A stretch of DNA of 7,696 bases from Treponema sp. (GTDB lineage: Bacteria; Spirochaetota; Spirochaetia; Treponematales; Breznakiellaceae), in NCBI GenBank assembly GCA_031263265.1, contig JAISGE010000095.1, positions 1-7,696 on the forward strand, read 5' to 3'. Both the position numbers and the translations under genes were made by a program. Below the pieces are notes generated by a model. The model was not told the origin of the DNA and ran no database searches. It saw only the letters and a program-made list of their open reading frames with translations. Shown here one piece after another: positions 1-7,464 of this stretch. Within the stretch, counting starts at the first letter, position 1, and the number at the start of each line of letters is the position of its first letter.

Positions 1-23
1 GAATGAGAAGTTAAGGAAAAAAA

Positions 24-2153
24 ATGAAGTGGGAAAAGAAAAATATACCTCAAGATGGTGTGAAGCAGCTCGCTGCTCAGTACGACTGTGATTTACTGAC
101 CGCCTCGATACTCCTGAGGAGAGGTATCATCCAAGGAGAGGAGATTCGGTATTTCCTCGAAACAGACCCTCGGCATTTACGAAACCCCTTTGAACTGCCG
201 GGTATGGAAGATGCGGTAGACCGGATCTTGGCAGCAAAAGAAGAGGGTGAAAAGGTTCTGGTTTTCGGTGACCGGGATGTGGACGGCGTTACCAGTACGG
301 TCTTGGTGGCGAGCTTTCTCAGCAGCCTTGGTATGGAGGTGAGTTGGCGTCTTCCCATGGGGGATGAGCCTTACGGCCTGTCCTGTAAGGCGGTCGAGGA
401 CTTTGCAGCGGATTCAGGGACGCTTATCATTACCGTGGACTGTGGGATATCCAACCACCAGGAAATAAAGTTTGCCAATGAACGGTCTATTGATGTGATC
501 ATCACCGACCATCACAATCCCCAGGAAGAACTACCGCCGGCCTTGACTATTGTGAACCCTAAACTAGGGGATTCACGGTATAGTTTCAGGGATTTAGCGG
601 GTTGTGGGGTGGCGTATAAACTGGTTTCCGCCCTGCGTTTTGCCCTGAAAAGTGAGCTGTATGGCCAGCCAATCTGCCTGCTTAATATCCGGCCCACTAA
701 CGATGCGTACAGTATTGAGATTGCGAAGCTGCGGAACCTGGCACTTGTTGACCGGCTTATTGAAACGGTGATTCCCGGCATGGTAAGTATTACCGATACG
801 AGGCTGCCCAGTTTCCTTGAGGGCCAGCAGATCCTCGTCTGGGATGGGACACTGCAAAAGAAAATTCTCGCAAAGATCTTTGGCCCAGGGATCGAGGTGC
901 AGATGCTGGATATTGCGCCGGAAATCGGTAAGGAAATTCCTCAGGTTGCCGGGAAGAGTCTCCTGCGGAGTAAAGAACTTTCCCGGATCGCCCGGTATAC
1001 CGGTAAGGATATAAGCGAACTAGATGTGTTTATCAGTCTCTTTACCTCGTTTATTCAGCGGCGAGAGAACCATTTTACCGCCGAAGATGCGGCGGATCTG
1101 CAGCTAGTGAGTATCGGAACCATTGCGGATATCATGCCCTTGAGAGATGAGAACCGGATCATTGTCCGTTCCGGCATTGAGGCGCTTCAGAAAACGCCCC
1201 GGCCCGGTCTTTCAGATCTCCTCTTTAAACTGGGGTTTGCCGGGCGGCGGCTGGGAACCACGGATATTTCCTGGCAATTAGGACCTGCCATCAATGCGGC
1301 AGGCCGTATGGGAAACCCGGATAAGGCGGTAGCCCTGTTTCTTGAGAAAGACCCGCTCAAGCGGGATCAGTTGGCCGGAGAACTGCTCGCGATGAATGAA
1401 GAACGGAAGAAATTGGGACTTGATACCTGGGCCCTTGTAGAACCATTGGCTGAAGCGAGCCTGAAGACCTATGGGGGTAAATTAGTTCTGGCCTCTGGAG
1501 CGGAAATCTACCGGGGTATTACCGGGATCATGGCAAATCGCTTGGTAAACCGGTTTAAGGTACCGGCTCTCGTGGTATCCTTTGGGGAAAATACCCTGAC
1601 CGGTTCCCTCAGGTCGGTGAAAGGCTATGATCTGAGGTCTTTGCTCGAACAATGCGCCGAGCTTTTCATTGACTGGGGAGGGCATACGTATGCGGCGGGT
1701 TTCAGCATGGAACGGGCTCAGTGGGAACGGTTTCTTGAGCGTCTAAAACTGGTGTCCCGGGCTATGGAATTTTCAGTAAAGGAGGACGAAGAGGCCATTG
1801 CAGTTGACGCGGAGCTGCCCCATTCCTACCTTACGCCGGATATTTTCAAAGTGATAGATCGCTTCGAGCCGTATGGAACCGGTAATGAACCGCTCACCTT
1901 TATGGCCCGGGCGCTCAAGGTAACGGACATCACCTTTATGGGGAAAACTGAAGCCAAGCATGTAAAACTCACCTTGGATGCGGGAAAACATAAATGGCCT
2001 GGGGTGTACTGGCAGGCTGCGGACAAGGTAAAACGGGACTTTGATATAAACGACACGGTAGATGTGGTGTTTAAGATTTCCCGGAATTGGTTTAATGGTA
2101 TTGAAACCCCGCAGCTTATGGTGAGTGATTTACGCCGGTCTGATCCGGTCTGA
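24..2153 (+). CDS. recJ: Single-stranded-DNA-specific 5'-3' exonuclease RecJ
   Basis: RecJ degrades single-stranded DNA 5' to 3' in the cytoplasm during recombination, mismatch and base-excision repair. The 709-residue product carries the DHH-family phosphoesterase motifs: GDRDVDGVTST (82-92), VDCGIS (138-143), TDHH (161-164), GTIAD (365-369), GPAINAAGRM (420-429) and, for the DHHA1 part, GGHTYAAGFSM (552-562). A C-terminal OB-like part follows, opening with PYGTGNEPLTF (616-626). The metal-binding Asp and His residues expected of the family are present. Motif I has Arg where Tyr is usual (GDYDVDG). The segment between LAGCGVAYKL (191-200) and LVSIGTIADIMPL (361-373) is about 160 residues long, against roughly 35 in E. 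coli RecJ, which explains the size above the usual 560-670. The start is supported by AAGGA at 13-17, six bases before the ATG. TGA (4-6) or TAA (12-14) just upstream could end a preceding gene. GC is near 50%. Family assignment is firm. Confidence 0.96.
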   Translation: MKWEKKNIPQDGVKQLAAQYDCDLLTASILLRRGIIQGEEIRYFLETDPRHLRNPFELPGMEDAVDRILAAKEEGEKVLVFGDRDVDGVTSTVLVASFLSSLGMEVSWRLPMGDEPYGLSCKAVEDFAADSGTLIITVDCGISNHQEIKFANERSIDVIITDHHNPQEELPPALTIVNPKLGDSRYSFRDLAGCGVAYKLVSALRFALKSELYGQPICLLNIRPTNDAYSIEIAKLRNLALVDRLIETVIPGMVSITDTRLPSFLEGQQILVWDGTLQKKILAKIFGPGIEVQMLDIAPEIGKEIPQVAGKSLLRSKELSRIARYTGKDISELDVFISLFTSFIQRRENHFTAEDAADLQLVSIGTIADIMPLRDENRIIVRSGIEALQKTPRPGLSDLLFKLGFAGRRLGTTDISWQLGPAINAAGRMGNPDKAVALFLEKDPLKRDQLAGELLAMNEERKKLGLDTWALVEPLAEASLKTYGGKLVLASGAEIYRGITGIMANRLVNRFKVPALVVSFGENTLTGSLRSVKGYDLRSLLEQCAELFIDWGGHTYAAGFSMERAQWERFLERLKLVSRAMEFSVKEDEEAIAVDAELPHSYLTPDIFKVIDRFEPYGTGNEPLTFMARALKVTDITFMGKTEAKHVKLTLDAGKHKWPGVYWQAADKVKRDFDINDTVDVVFKISRNWFNGIETPQLMVSDLRRSDPV

Positions 2154-2249
2154 GTAGGCGATAGCATTCGTATAAGGAATTACGGTCTACTTTTAACGGG
2201 GAAATGGACCAAACTAATATATATTCTTGTAATATCAGTATCGCTATTT

Positions 2250-3797
2250 TTGGGAAGCATATTAACCATAGTATTGCCAAATTATTTGAAATTAATAATT
2301 GATAACATCACCGATAAACATTATGATATGGTAAAAAGGTTGTTGGTGCATCTTAGTATTGCGGTAGTTATCAATAGCTTTTTTTACATGCTTTCGTCAT
2401 ACATTTTTAATTATTTTATTCAAAAGATACAAAAAAACGAGAAAAACAACATTTATTATAATCTTTTAACTTCAAACTATGCTTCAATAAACAATTTTAA
2501 TACGGGAAGTATTATTAATTATTTTAAATATGATTTACCTACTCTTACAGAATTAGAAATGGGATCTCTCCCAAGCTATATATTTAATGGGTCAAAAATT
2601 TTAATAATCATCTTTCTTTTATTTAGAATGGATAAAGAGCTTGCCTTCATTTTTATTTTAATAGTACCGGTACTTTTTATTGTATTATTATTTTCAGCAA
2701 AATACATGAAAAAAAATTTTAAAGAATATAAGTCTCTCAATGATGAAGAAATAAATATTATCGATAATGATTATCAAAATATAGAACAAATAAAAACTAA
2801 TAACATTTTATCCAAATATATTTCTTCTTTTAAAATATTTTCAGGGAGATTTGCGCACAGAATTGTAGTCTTAGATACGCTTAGTGCTGCAGTAAATAAT
2901 ACATTTGAATTCGTGAGCAATATCTTTATGGTCATTATTTTCTTTATAGGAATTAAATATATTGTTATAAACAAAATATCAATCGGTTCTTTAATAGCAT
3001 TTTATTCATATTTTCAAGTTATTGTCCCATCTATTCAATATTTAAGCAATTTTAACGCTGACCTAATAAAATATAATGAGCTAAAACAAAGTATAAAAAA
3101 TATATTTACTATACAAAGAGAAACTGACAAGTCGAATTTTTCTTTACCAAAAGAATTTGATATTGTTTTTGAAAATGTCTCTCTACAAATTAAGTCAAAA
3201 ATTATTTTAGACAAAATATCATTTAAAATAAAGTATGGATCGAAAGTGGCTTTAGTGGGCAGGAATGGATCTGGTAAAACATCTATTACTCGCCTACTTA
3301 CCTGTATTTATAAAAAATCAAATGGCGGCATTTTTCTCAATGGTATTGATATTGATGATTATTCAGTGTATGATGTTAGAAAAAGAATAGGTATAGTACA
3401 TCAAACTCCATTGTTTTTACAGGGAACGATTGAGGACAACATTACGCTATTTGGTCAAAATAACAACCATTATTGGTCTGAATTAAAAGAAGATTCTTAT
3501 TTAAAGAATTTATTTAATAATGAAATTCATGGCTATGATGATGGGATAAATACAAAGAAAGTTGGATTGTCTTTAGGGCAGCAAAAGATAATCGCTTTAT
3601 GTAGAATACTATTACAAGACCCTTCAATTGTCATTCTTGATGAATTTTTTTCAAATCTCGATGATAAGGCCAAGGAATTTTCTCTTAAGCACATAAAGAG
3701 ACATTTTAAGCATAAAACGGTTATCAGTATTACTCATGATAAATATGAAATAGAAAAATATGATTTTTGTATAACCATTGAGAAAAAGGAAGTATAA
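2250..3797 (+). CDS. ABC exporter half-transporter (membrane domain fused to ATPase), AT-rich, 5' end doubtful
   Basis: This is a type I ABC exporter subunit that would dimerise in the inner membrane; the substrate is unknown (peptide or lipid-like cargo is typical). From the TTG at 2250 it has 515 residues. Hydrophobic helices lie near 31-52, 115-126, 131-149, 221-239 and 245-262, followed by an ATPase domain: Walker A GRNGSGKT (337-344), Q-loop Gln385, signature LSLGQ (440-444), Walker B VILDE with catalytic Glu465, D-loop SNLDD (468-472) and switch His496. The A-loop aromatic seems replaced by Ile314. There is no peptidase C39 domain. The start is suspect: the TTG has no Shine-Dalgarno and falls inside what should be the first helix. 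The same frame is open back to the recJ stop at 2151-2153, and the added residues (RNYGLLLTGKWTKLIYILV and onward) read like a normal exporter N-terminus, yet that stretch has no ATG, GTG or TTG. By eye GC is about 25-30%, far below its neighbours, so it was probably acquired. It may depend on recJ transcription. Confidence 0.9.
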   Translation: MGSILTIVLPNYLKLIIDNITDKHYDMVKRLLVHLSIAVVINSFFYMLSSYIFNYFIQKIQKNEKNNIYYNLLTSNYASINNFNTGSIINYFKYDLPTLTELEMGSLPSYIFNGSKILIIIFLLFRMDKELAFIFILIVPVLFIVLLFSAKYMKKNFKEYKSLNDEEINIIDNDYQNIEQIKTNNILSKYISSFKIFSGRFAHRIVVLDTLSAAVNNTFEFVSNIFMVIIFFIGIKYIVINKISIGSLIAFYSYFQVIVPSIQYLSNFNADLIKYNELKQSIKNIFTIQRETDKSNFSLPKEFDIVFENVSLQIKSKIILDKISFKIKYGSKVALVGRNGSGKTSITRLLTCIYKKSNGGIFLNGIDIDDYSVYDVRKRIGIVHQTPLFLQGTIEDNITLFGQNNNHYWSELKEDSYLKNLFNNEIHGYDDGINTKKVGLSLGQQKIIALCRILLQDPSIVILDEFFSNLDDKAKEFSLKHIKRHFKHKTVISITHDKYEIEKYDFCITIEKKEV

Positions 3798-3833
3798 AAT
3801 GGTTCCGGTAAATCCTGTAGGTTATTAGTTTGG

Positions 3834-3914
3834 TTATAGCCCGGTGAATGCCGTCCCAAAACTCGCAGGTAACACTTTCCATGGTATTCCGGTACGCAGA
3901 ACATAAAGATTGGG
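3834..3914 (-). pseudogene. IS5-family (DUF4096-type) transposase fragment
   Basis: Read on the minus strand from 3914 to the stop TAA at 3836-3834, this 26-residue stretch contains YVLRTGIPWKVLPASFGTAF. It matches the well-known N-terminal motif of IS5-group transposases (LRTGIPWRDLPxxFG). Only this piece is recognisable: the reading frame ends right after it, and on its upstream side it abuts the left inverted repeat of the IS1 remnant at 3916. None of the catalytic DDE region is present, so it is a dead remnant. The motif is recognised from memory of the family; no alignment was run. Confidence 0.65.
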
Positions 3915-3915
3915 T

Positions 3916-3935
3916 GGTGATCTACAAAGTATGCT
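3916..3935 (+). repeat. Left terminal inverted repeat of the IS1-family remnant
   Basis: GGTGATCTACAAAGTATGCT pairs with the complement of 4168-4187 at 17 of 20 positions. Looser similarity continues seven bases outward (3909-3915 against 4194-4188), so the exact outer tip is uncertain by a few bases. Confidence 0.8.
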
Positions 3936-4162
3936 GAATAGGGGAAAGGCAAAGAGGAAAAAAAATGATACTAAGAATAATGACAATATAAAACCCCGCT
4001 TTTCCCCCTATGATTGTCTTGAGGTAGACGAGTTTTGGACGTATGTAGGAAAAAAGAAGAACGCGGGCCTTTCGCAGGACCTGTTGTTTTTCGAAGAAGC
4101 TATACAATCACTTGAAAGCATTTGACATGGCGTTTTTTTACCTCAATTACGGTTTCGTTTAA
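3931..4162 (+). pseudogene. IS1-family transposase remnant (internal deletion and frameshift)
   Basis: The first piece, open from ATG 3931 in the frame that stops at 4123-4125, includes SPYDCLEVDEFWTYVGKKKN, the highly conserved block around the first catalytic Asp of IS1-type DDE transposases. Right after it (about 4062-4067) the sequence jumps to the C-terminal block in a different frame: AFRRTCCFSKKLYNHLKAF, then DMAFFYLNYGFV, ending at TAA 4160-4162. In complete family members these blocks are separated by roughly 70-80 residues that carry the remaining catalytic residues. That part is missing here, as is the N-terminal zinc-finger and helix-turn-helix region. The product would be inactive. 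Reading straight through gives only a meaningless 71-residue peptide from 3910 to 4125. Confidence 0.85.
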
Positions 4163-4167
4163 GGCCT

Positions 4168-4187
4168 ATCATACTTTGTGGATCACA
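4168..4187 (-). repeat. Right terminal inverted repeat of the IS1-family remnant
   Basis: On the minus strand this reads TGTGATCCACAAAGTATGAT, the partner of the left repeat. It begins five bases after the transposase stop codon at 4160-4162, the usual IS1 arrangement in which the gene runs almost to the end of the element. Confidence 0.8.
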
Positions 4188-4193
4188 TCCCAG

Positions 4194-4214
4194 TTTTGAA
4201 ACAGTCTCAATCAT
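4194..4214 (+). repeat. 21-bp direct repeat, copy 1, downstream of the sugar transporter operon
   Basis: TTTTGAAACAGTCTCAATCAT matches copy 2 at 7494-7514 at 19 of 21 positions, in the same orientation. It lies between the right end of the IS1 remnant (4187) and the stop of the last permease gene (4276-4274). Around it, 4188-4273 holds no gene, and I find no convincing intrinsic terminator for the operon there. Confidence 0.65.
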
Positions 4215-4273
4215 CCGGTTTTCTCCAAGTTACTTTGCATCTCCCCGGCGGTTTTCTGGAATTTTCCCGCGCC

Positions 4274-5143
4274 CTATTCCTTCCCCGCCGAGTATACCGT
4301 GGAACCGCCGACAAAGTATTTAGAAAGGGTGATGAACAGAACAATAACCGGGATACTCGCCATAAAAGCAACCGCCATCATAGCACCTTCATCAGCGAAT
4401 TTTTCTTCCGCAAAACTCACGATATACGTGGGAATAGTTTTAAGACGCTTCTCCTGGGCCACCATGAGGGGCCACATCAGATTATCCCACTGCTGCCGAA
4501 ACGTAAGAATAGCAAGACTAGCCAGCGCAGGCCCGGAGTTCACCAGTACCATCTTTGTGAATATCCCGGGCTCGGTACAACCGTCTATCCGGGCGGCGTC
4601 CAGCATATCCCCCGGAAATGTTTGCAGATACTGGCGCATCATAAATACCCCGAATGCGTTCATCAGAAAAGGGACGATAAGACCCCGATACGTATTCTGC
4701 AAGCCCAGATTCAGCACTACCATGTAAAGAGGCACCATAATTGTCTCGAACGGGATCATCATCGTCATCATGATACACATAAAAACGATGTTCCGTCCCT
4801 TAAACCTGAATTTGGCAAGCCCATACCCCGTAATTGCGGAAAGAAGCACCGTGAAAGAAGATACTGTTACCGAAACAATAAGGGAATTCATCACATTGCG
4901 GATAAAAACAAAATTCCCGTCGTTCCCCGCAACCGCCTTGTAGAAATTTGACCATTCTATCCGGGAAGCGATCCACCGGTACGGCATACGGACAATCTCG
5001 ATTGCCGGCATAAAAGCGGCGCTCACCATGAAAAGAAGCGGCAATAAAACCAGCGCCGCCATTACCACCAAAAAAACCTTGATAAAAATATCCAAAACCA
5101 GCGATCCGGAAGGACGAGGCTTGGAAAGAGAGACGCTTTTCAT
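4274..5143 (-). CDS. Carbohydrate ABC transporter permease, MalG type (CUT1)
   Basis: This is an inner-membrane subunit of a sugar importer and forms the translocation channel together with the MalF-like partner encoded just upstream. The product has 289 residues, normal for the family. A short cytoplasmic N-terminus is followed by helices near 18-42, 84-108, 118-145, 155-170 and 257-277. The EAA loop that docks on the ATPase is recognisable at about 182-203: DAARIDG (182-188), then MVLVNSGPA where MalG relatives normally have I-x-LP, so the conserved Pro is Val201. The end, STVYSAGKE, is the usual family tail. The ATG at 5143 has an excellent Shine-Dalgarno (AAAGGAGG, 5157-5150) with six-base spacing, and this overlaps the stop codon of the upstream gene at 5158-5156. 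The two permeases are therefore tightly co-expressed. The sugar cannot be told from sequence. Confidence 0.93.
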   Translation of the reverse strand: MKSVSLSKPRPSGSLVLDIFIKVFLVVMAALVLLPLLFMVSAAFMPAIEIVRMPYRWIASRIEWSNFYKAVAGNDGNFVFIRNVMNSLIVSVTVSSFTVLLSAITGYGLAKFRFKGRNIVFMCIMMTMMIPFETIMVPLYMVVLNLGLQNTYRGLIVPFLMNAFGVFMMRQYLQTFPGDMLDAARIDGCTEPGIFTKMVLVNSGPALASLAILTFRQQWDNLMWPLMVAQEKRLKTIPTYIVSFAEEKFADEGAMMAVAFMASIPVIVLFITLSKYFVGGSTVYSAGKE

Positions 5144-5155
5144 CCTCCCCCTCCT

Positions 5156-6064
5156 TTAATAACTGGTATCATCGCTTCGGGAAACCCGAAACTGCACGAC
5201 CGTAAGAATGAGCATAGTCAAAAACAGCAGTATACTCATTACCGAAGCCCGCCCCACATTGTATTCCCGCATAGCCGTGTAGTAAATGTTAAGGGTTATC
5301 ACGTCAATGGAAGCGCGGGGAGCACCACTCTGGATAAAGAGATACTGGGTCGAAAAGGTCTTGAGACATTGCAGCATAGCCATGACCGAAACCATCACTG
5401 TTGTAGGCTTTAACAAAGGCAGCGTTATTTTGAAAAACGTTTGCAGCCTCCCGGCCCCGTCCACCCGTGCGCTCTCGTAAATACCCTGGGGAATCTTGGA
5501 AAGCCCTGTGATAAACAGGATGGTAAAATAGCCGATATACTTCCAGAAATAGACAATCATAGTAGAGAAACGGACCATAACCCCGCTGGAAAGCCAGCGC
5601 ATATCCACCCCCTCGCGCAGCAAAAGCGTATTCACCACCTGATTCGCAAGTCCCGTCGGCTGGAAGATGATCATCCAGATAAGCGCGGCCACCGCCGAAG
5701 ACAGCACTGCGGGAGAGTAATAGATAAGCTGCCAGAACCGAGCCCACTTTGACTGGGCGGCAATCAAGCTGGCAAGGATAAGACTTATCACCACCAGCGG
5801 AACAAAGGTTCCCACCGTAAAACTAAGCGTCGCCCGGACCGAGTTCCAAAAACCGGGCGACCCGAGAATCGTTATATAATTATCCAGCCCGATAAAAACC
5901 GGACGCAGGAGGGATATCATGTTTTTCCGGTGAAAACTCATGTAAAAAGCATTCAAAATAGGGTAAAACGAGAACACCGAAAAAAAGACAATCGCGGGCA
6001 GCACAAAATACCAGCCCCACCGGGCAAGTTTCCGTTCCAGTCCGCTCTTTACTTTTGACCTCAT
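5156..6064 (-). CDS. Carbohydrate ABC transporter permease, MalF/UgpA type (CUT1)
   Basis: This is the second channel subunit of the importer. The 302-residue product is compact, as in UgpA-like proteins, and lacks the large periplasmic P2 loop of enteric MalF. Predicted helices lie near 17-43, 76-103, 112-134, 162-187, 222-244 and 272-292. The EAA loop is canonical: YESARVDGAG (196-205), then FKITLPLLKP (211-220) with the conserved Leu215-Pro216. The ATG at 6064 is preceded by AGGAGG (6076-6071) with six-base spacing. An ATG at 6070 is excluded because it reaches a stop after two codons. The gene starts 21 bases after the stop of the binding-protein gene and ends 12 bases before the MalG-type gene, so it belongs to one operon. 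Confidence 0.94.
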   Translation of the reverse strand: MRSKVKSGLERKLARWGWYFVLPAIVFFSVFSFYPILNAFYMSFHRKNMISLLRPVFIGLDNYITILGSPGFWNSVRATLSFTVGTFVPLVVISLILASLIAAQSKWARFWQLIYYSPAVLSSAVAALIWMIIFQPTGLANQVVNTLLLREGVDMRWLSSGVMVRFSTMIVYFWKYIGYFTILFITGLSKIPQGIYESARVDGAGRLQTFFKITLPLLKPTTVMVSVMAMLQCLKTFSTQYLFIQSGAPRASIDVITLNIYYTAMREYNVGRASVMSILLFLTMLILTVVQFRVSRSDDTSY

Positions 6065-6085
6065 ACCATCCCTCCTCGCTATAAC

Positions 6086-7438
6086 CTACCGGTTTTCGTT
6101 AAGCACCGCTTGAGCGTCCCGCTTCAGCGCCGCATACGCCTGGGCAGGAGTCGTGTTGGTAGTCATTACATTCACGATAGCCGTACCGATAAGCTCGTTG
6201 ATCCGCCAACTAAACCCGGAATGGTAAACAACATGCGCAGATTGAAGGTCATCCCGGAAGACCTTGCTGTAGGGCATACTGTTGAAAAGCGCCCCCTCCA
6301 TAACCGCCTTCGTAGGCTGGGTAAGGGCCACATTCTCAAGATACTCATCCCCGTGGCTCAACATGTAATAAACAAATCTCCACGCTTCCACCTGCTCATT
6401 CAAAGGAATCTGGGAATTAACCATGTAATATTGGAAGTAATACGTATTGGAAACACGCTTGCCTCCCTGAAAAACAGGATACGGAATAACCATCCAGTCA
6501 TCGCTGTTGAAGAAAGCCGGATTAGCCGTCCGCATCCGGGCCTCCTGATAGATACCGGAAAGATGCATGGCAATCTCGTTCTGATCGTTGTCAAACTGGC
6601 GGCGCGCCGCAGTCATCGTGGAAGATCCCAGATTTTTCCCGTTGGGGCCCCAGTCCCGCATAAAAGTGAGGGCCTTGACCCAAGCAGCCTCGTTGACAAT
6701 GGCCTCTTTCCCATCGGCACTCACCACTTGGCCTCCAAGCTGTTCAACCATAGGAACCCAAGAAATAAGATAATCCGGGTAACGGAAATCAAAGCCCCGG
6801 CGGGTGATAATGTTCCCATTCCGGCGGGTGATCTTCTCGGAAACTGCCATCACCTCTTCCCAAGTTTTGGGATAATCCCGGTCAGGATCAAGCCCTGCAT
6901 CCCGGAAGATCTTTTTGTTCAGGTATATACAGAAATTAACCATTTCCAGCGGAAGTCCGTAGATCTTGCCTTTCTGACCGAACCACTTGCCGTCCTTGTC
7001 CGTTACCGGATCAAGCATACCCGGTAGATAGGTGTTCACTAGGTCCTGTTCGCTTTTAAAACCCAACTCCTGAACCGGGATAGGGGCGCAGAGACCCTGC
7101 ATAAAAATGGGATAGGCCTTTTGCAGTTCCAAGTTCCAGATTGCCGGGGCATTCCTCGCCGCATACGCTGTGGGAATAAGATCCTGGATGTTGGTCGAAG
7201 GATACACCGAATAATTGATGGTAACATGGGGATTAGCCGCCATGTATTCCTTCGCAAACTGCTCCTCCATTTTCTGCCGGTTGGGATCTTCATGGGTCCA
7301 AAGATTCAAGACCACGGGTTTTTTTGTCCCATCGGTGGAGAGACCGGAACTTTCCTTTGTTCCTCCGGCAAAAACTCCGGCCGTTCCGCCCAACAGAGCC
7401 GCAAGAAGAACCGTCCCTAATAACACTGTTTTCTTCAT
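6086..7438 (-). CDS. Extracellular sugar-binding protein of a CUT1 ABC importer
   Basis: This protein captures a sugar or oligosaccharide in the periplasm and delivers it to the two permeases encoded downstream. From the ATG at 7438 it has 450 residues. A frame extension to 7510 is rejected because GGAGGA (7449-7444) sits five bases before this ATG, and a classical signal peptide begins there: MKK, a hydrophobic core (about 4-17), then GVFA before GGTKES, a cleavage site for signal peptidase I near residue 24. There is no lipobox Cys, so it is probably soluble. The mature part has the bacterial extracellular solute-binding fold signature: LNLWTHEDP (44-52), the block KIYGLPLEMVNFCIYLNKK where the chain folds between lobes, and YPKTWEEVMAVSEKI. 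The C-terminal part is full length, ending VLNENR. Ligand specificity cannot be inferred; no enzyme gene accompanies it. No ATPase gene follows, which is common for CUT1 systems sharing an MsmX/UgpC-like ATPase. Confidence 0.94.
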   Translation of the reverse strand: MKKTVLLGTVLLAALLGGTAGVFAGGTKESSGLSTDGTKKPVVLNLWTHEDPNRQKMEEQFAKEYMAANPHVTINYSVYPSTNIQDLIPTAYAARNAPAIWNLELQKAYPIFMQGLCAPIPVQELGFKSEQDLVNTYLPGMLDPVTDKDGKWFGQKGKIYGLPLEMVNFCIYLNKKIFRDAGLDPDRDYPKTWEEVMAVSEKITRRNGNIITRRGFDFRYPDYLISWVPMVEQLGGQVVSADGKEAIVNEAAWVKALTFMRDWGPNGKNLGSSTMTAARRQFDNDQNEIAMHLSGIYQEARMRTANPAFFNSDDWMVIPYPVFQGGKRVSNTYYFQYYMVNSQIPLNEQVEAWRFVYYMLSHGDEYLENVALTQPTKAVMEGALFNSMPYSKVFRDDLQSAHVVYHSGFSWRINELIGTAIVNVMTTNTTPAQAYAALKRDAQAVLNENR

Positions 7439-7464
7439 ACACTTCCTCCAAAATTGCAAATTAT

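Larger units (their letters stand above)
3916..4187 (+). mobile_element. Internally deleted IS1-family element with both terminal inverted repeats
   Basis: The element is about 272 bp, against 700-800 bp for a complete IS1-family copy. Its ends, GGTGATCTACAAAGTATGCT at 3916-3935 and the complement of 4187-4168, agree at 17 of 20 positions. Between them lie two pieces of an IS1-type transposase on the plus strand, separated by a deletion. No clear 8-9 bp target duplication is seen: the left flank is GATTGGGT and the right flank TCCCAGTT. The insertion is therefore old, or its flank has been rearranged. It can no longer move by itself but could in principle be acted on by a full-length relative, as MITE-like derivatives are. 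Confidence 0.8.

Noticed and set aside
2204..2302. ATG at 2204 preceded by GGGG as an alternative start for the exporter.
   Set aside because: It is in another frame and stops after 32 codons without any family similarity.
3799..3828. Nine-codon frame MVPVNPVGY with a good AAGGAAG six bases upstream, right after the exporter gene; considered as a cargo peptide or leader.
   Set aside because: It overlaps no recognisable precursor pattern, GC has already returned to about 50%, and the neighbouring sequence is IS debris. The Shine-Dalgarno-like run is simply the Lys-Lys-Glu codons of the exporter's tail.
4178..4951. Long plus-strand frame of 257 codons opposite the MalG-type gene.
   Set aside because: It is rich in His, Arg and Pro, has no family motif, and is the mirror of a well-supported permease gene with a strong ribosome site.
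6110..7027. Plus-strand frame of 305 codons opposite the binding-protein gene.
   Set aside because: It is antisense to a clear solute-binding protein and shows no recognisable domain and no ribosome site.
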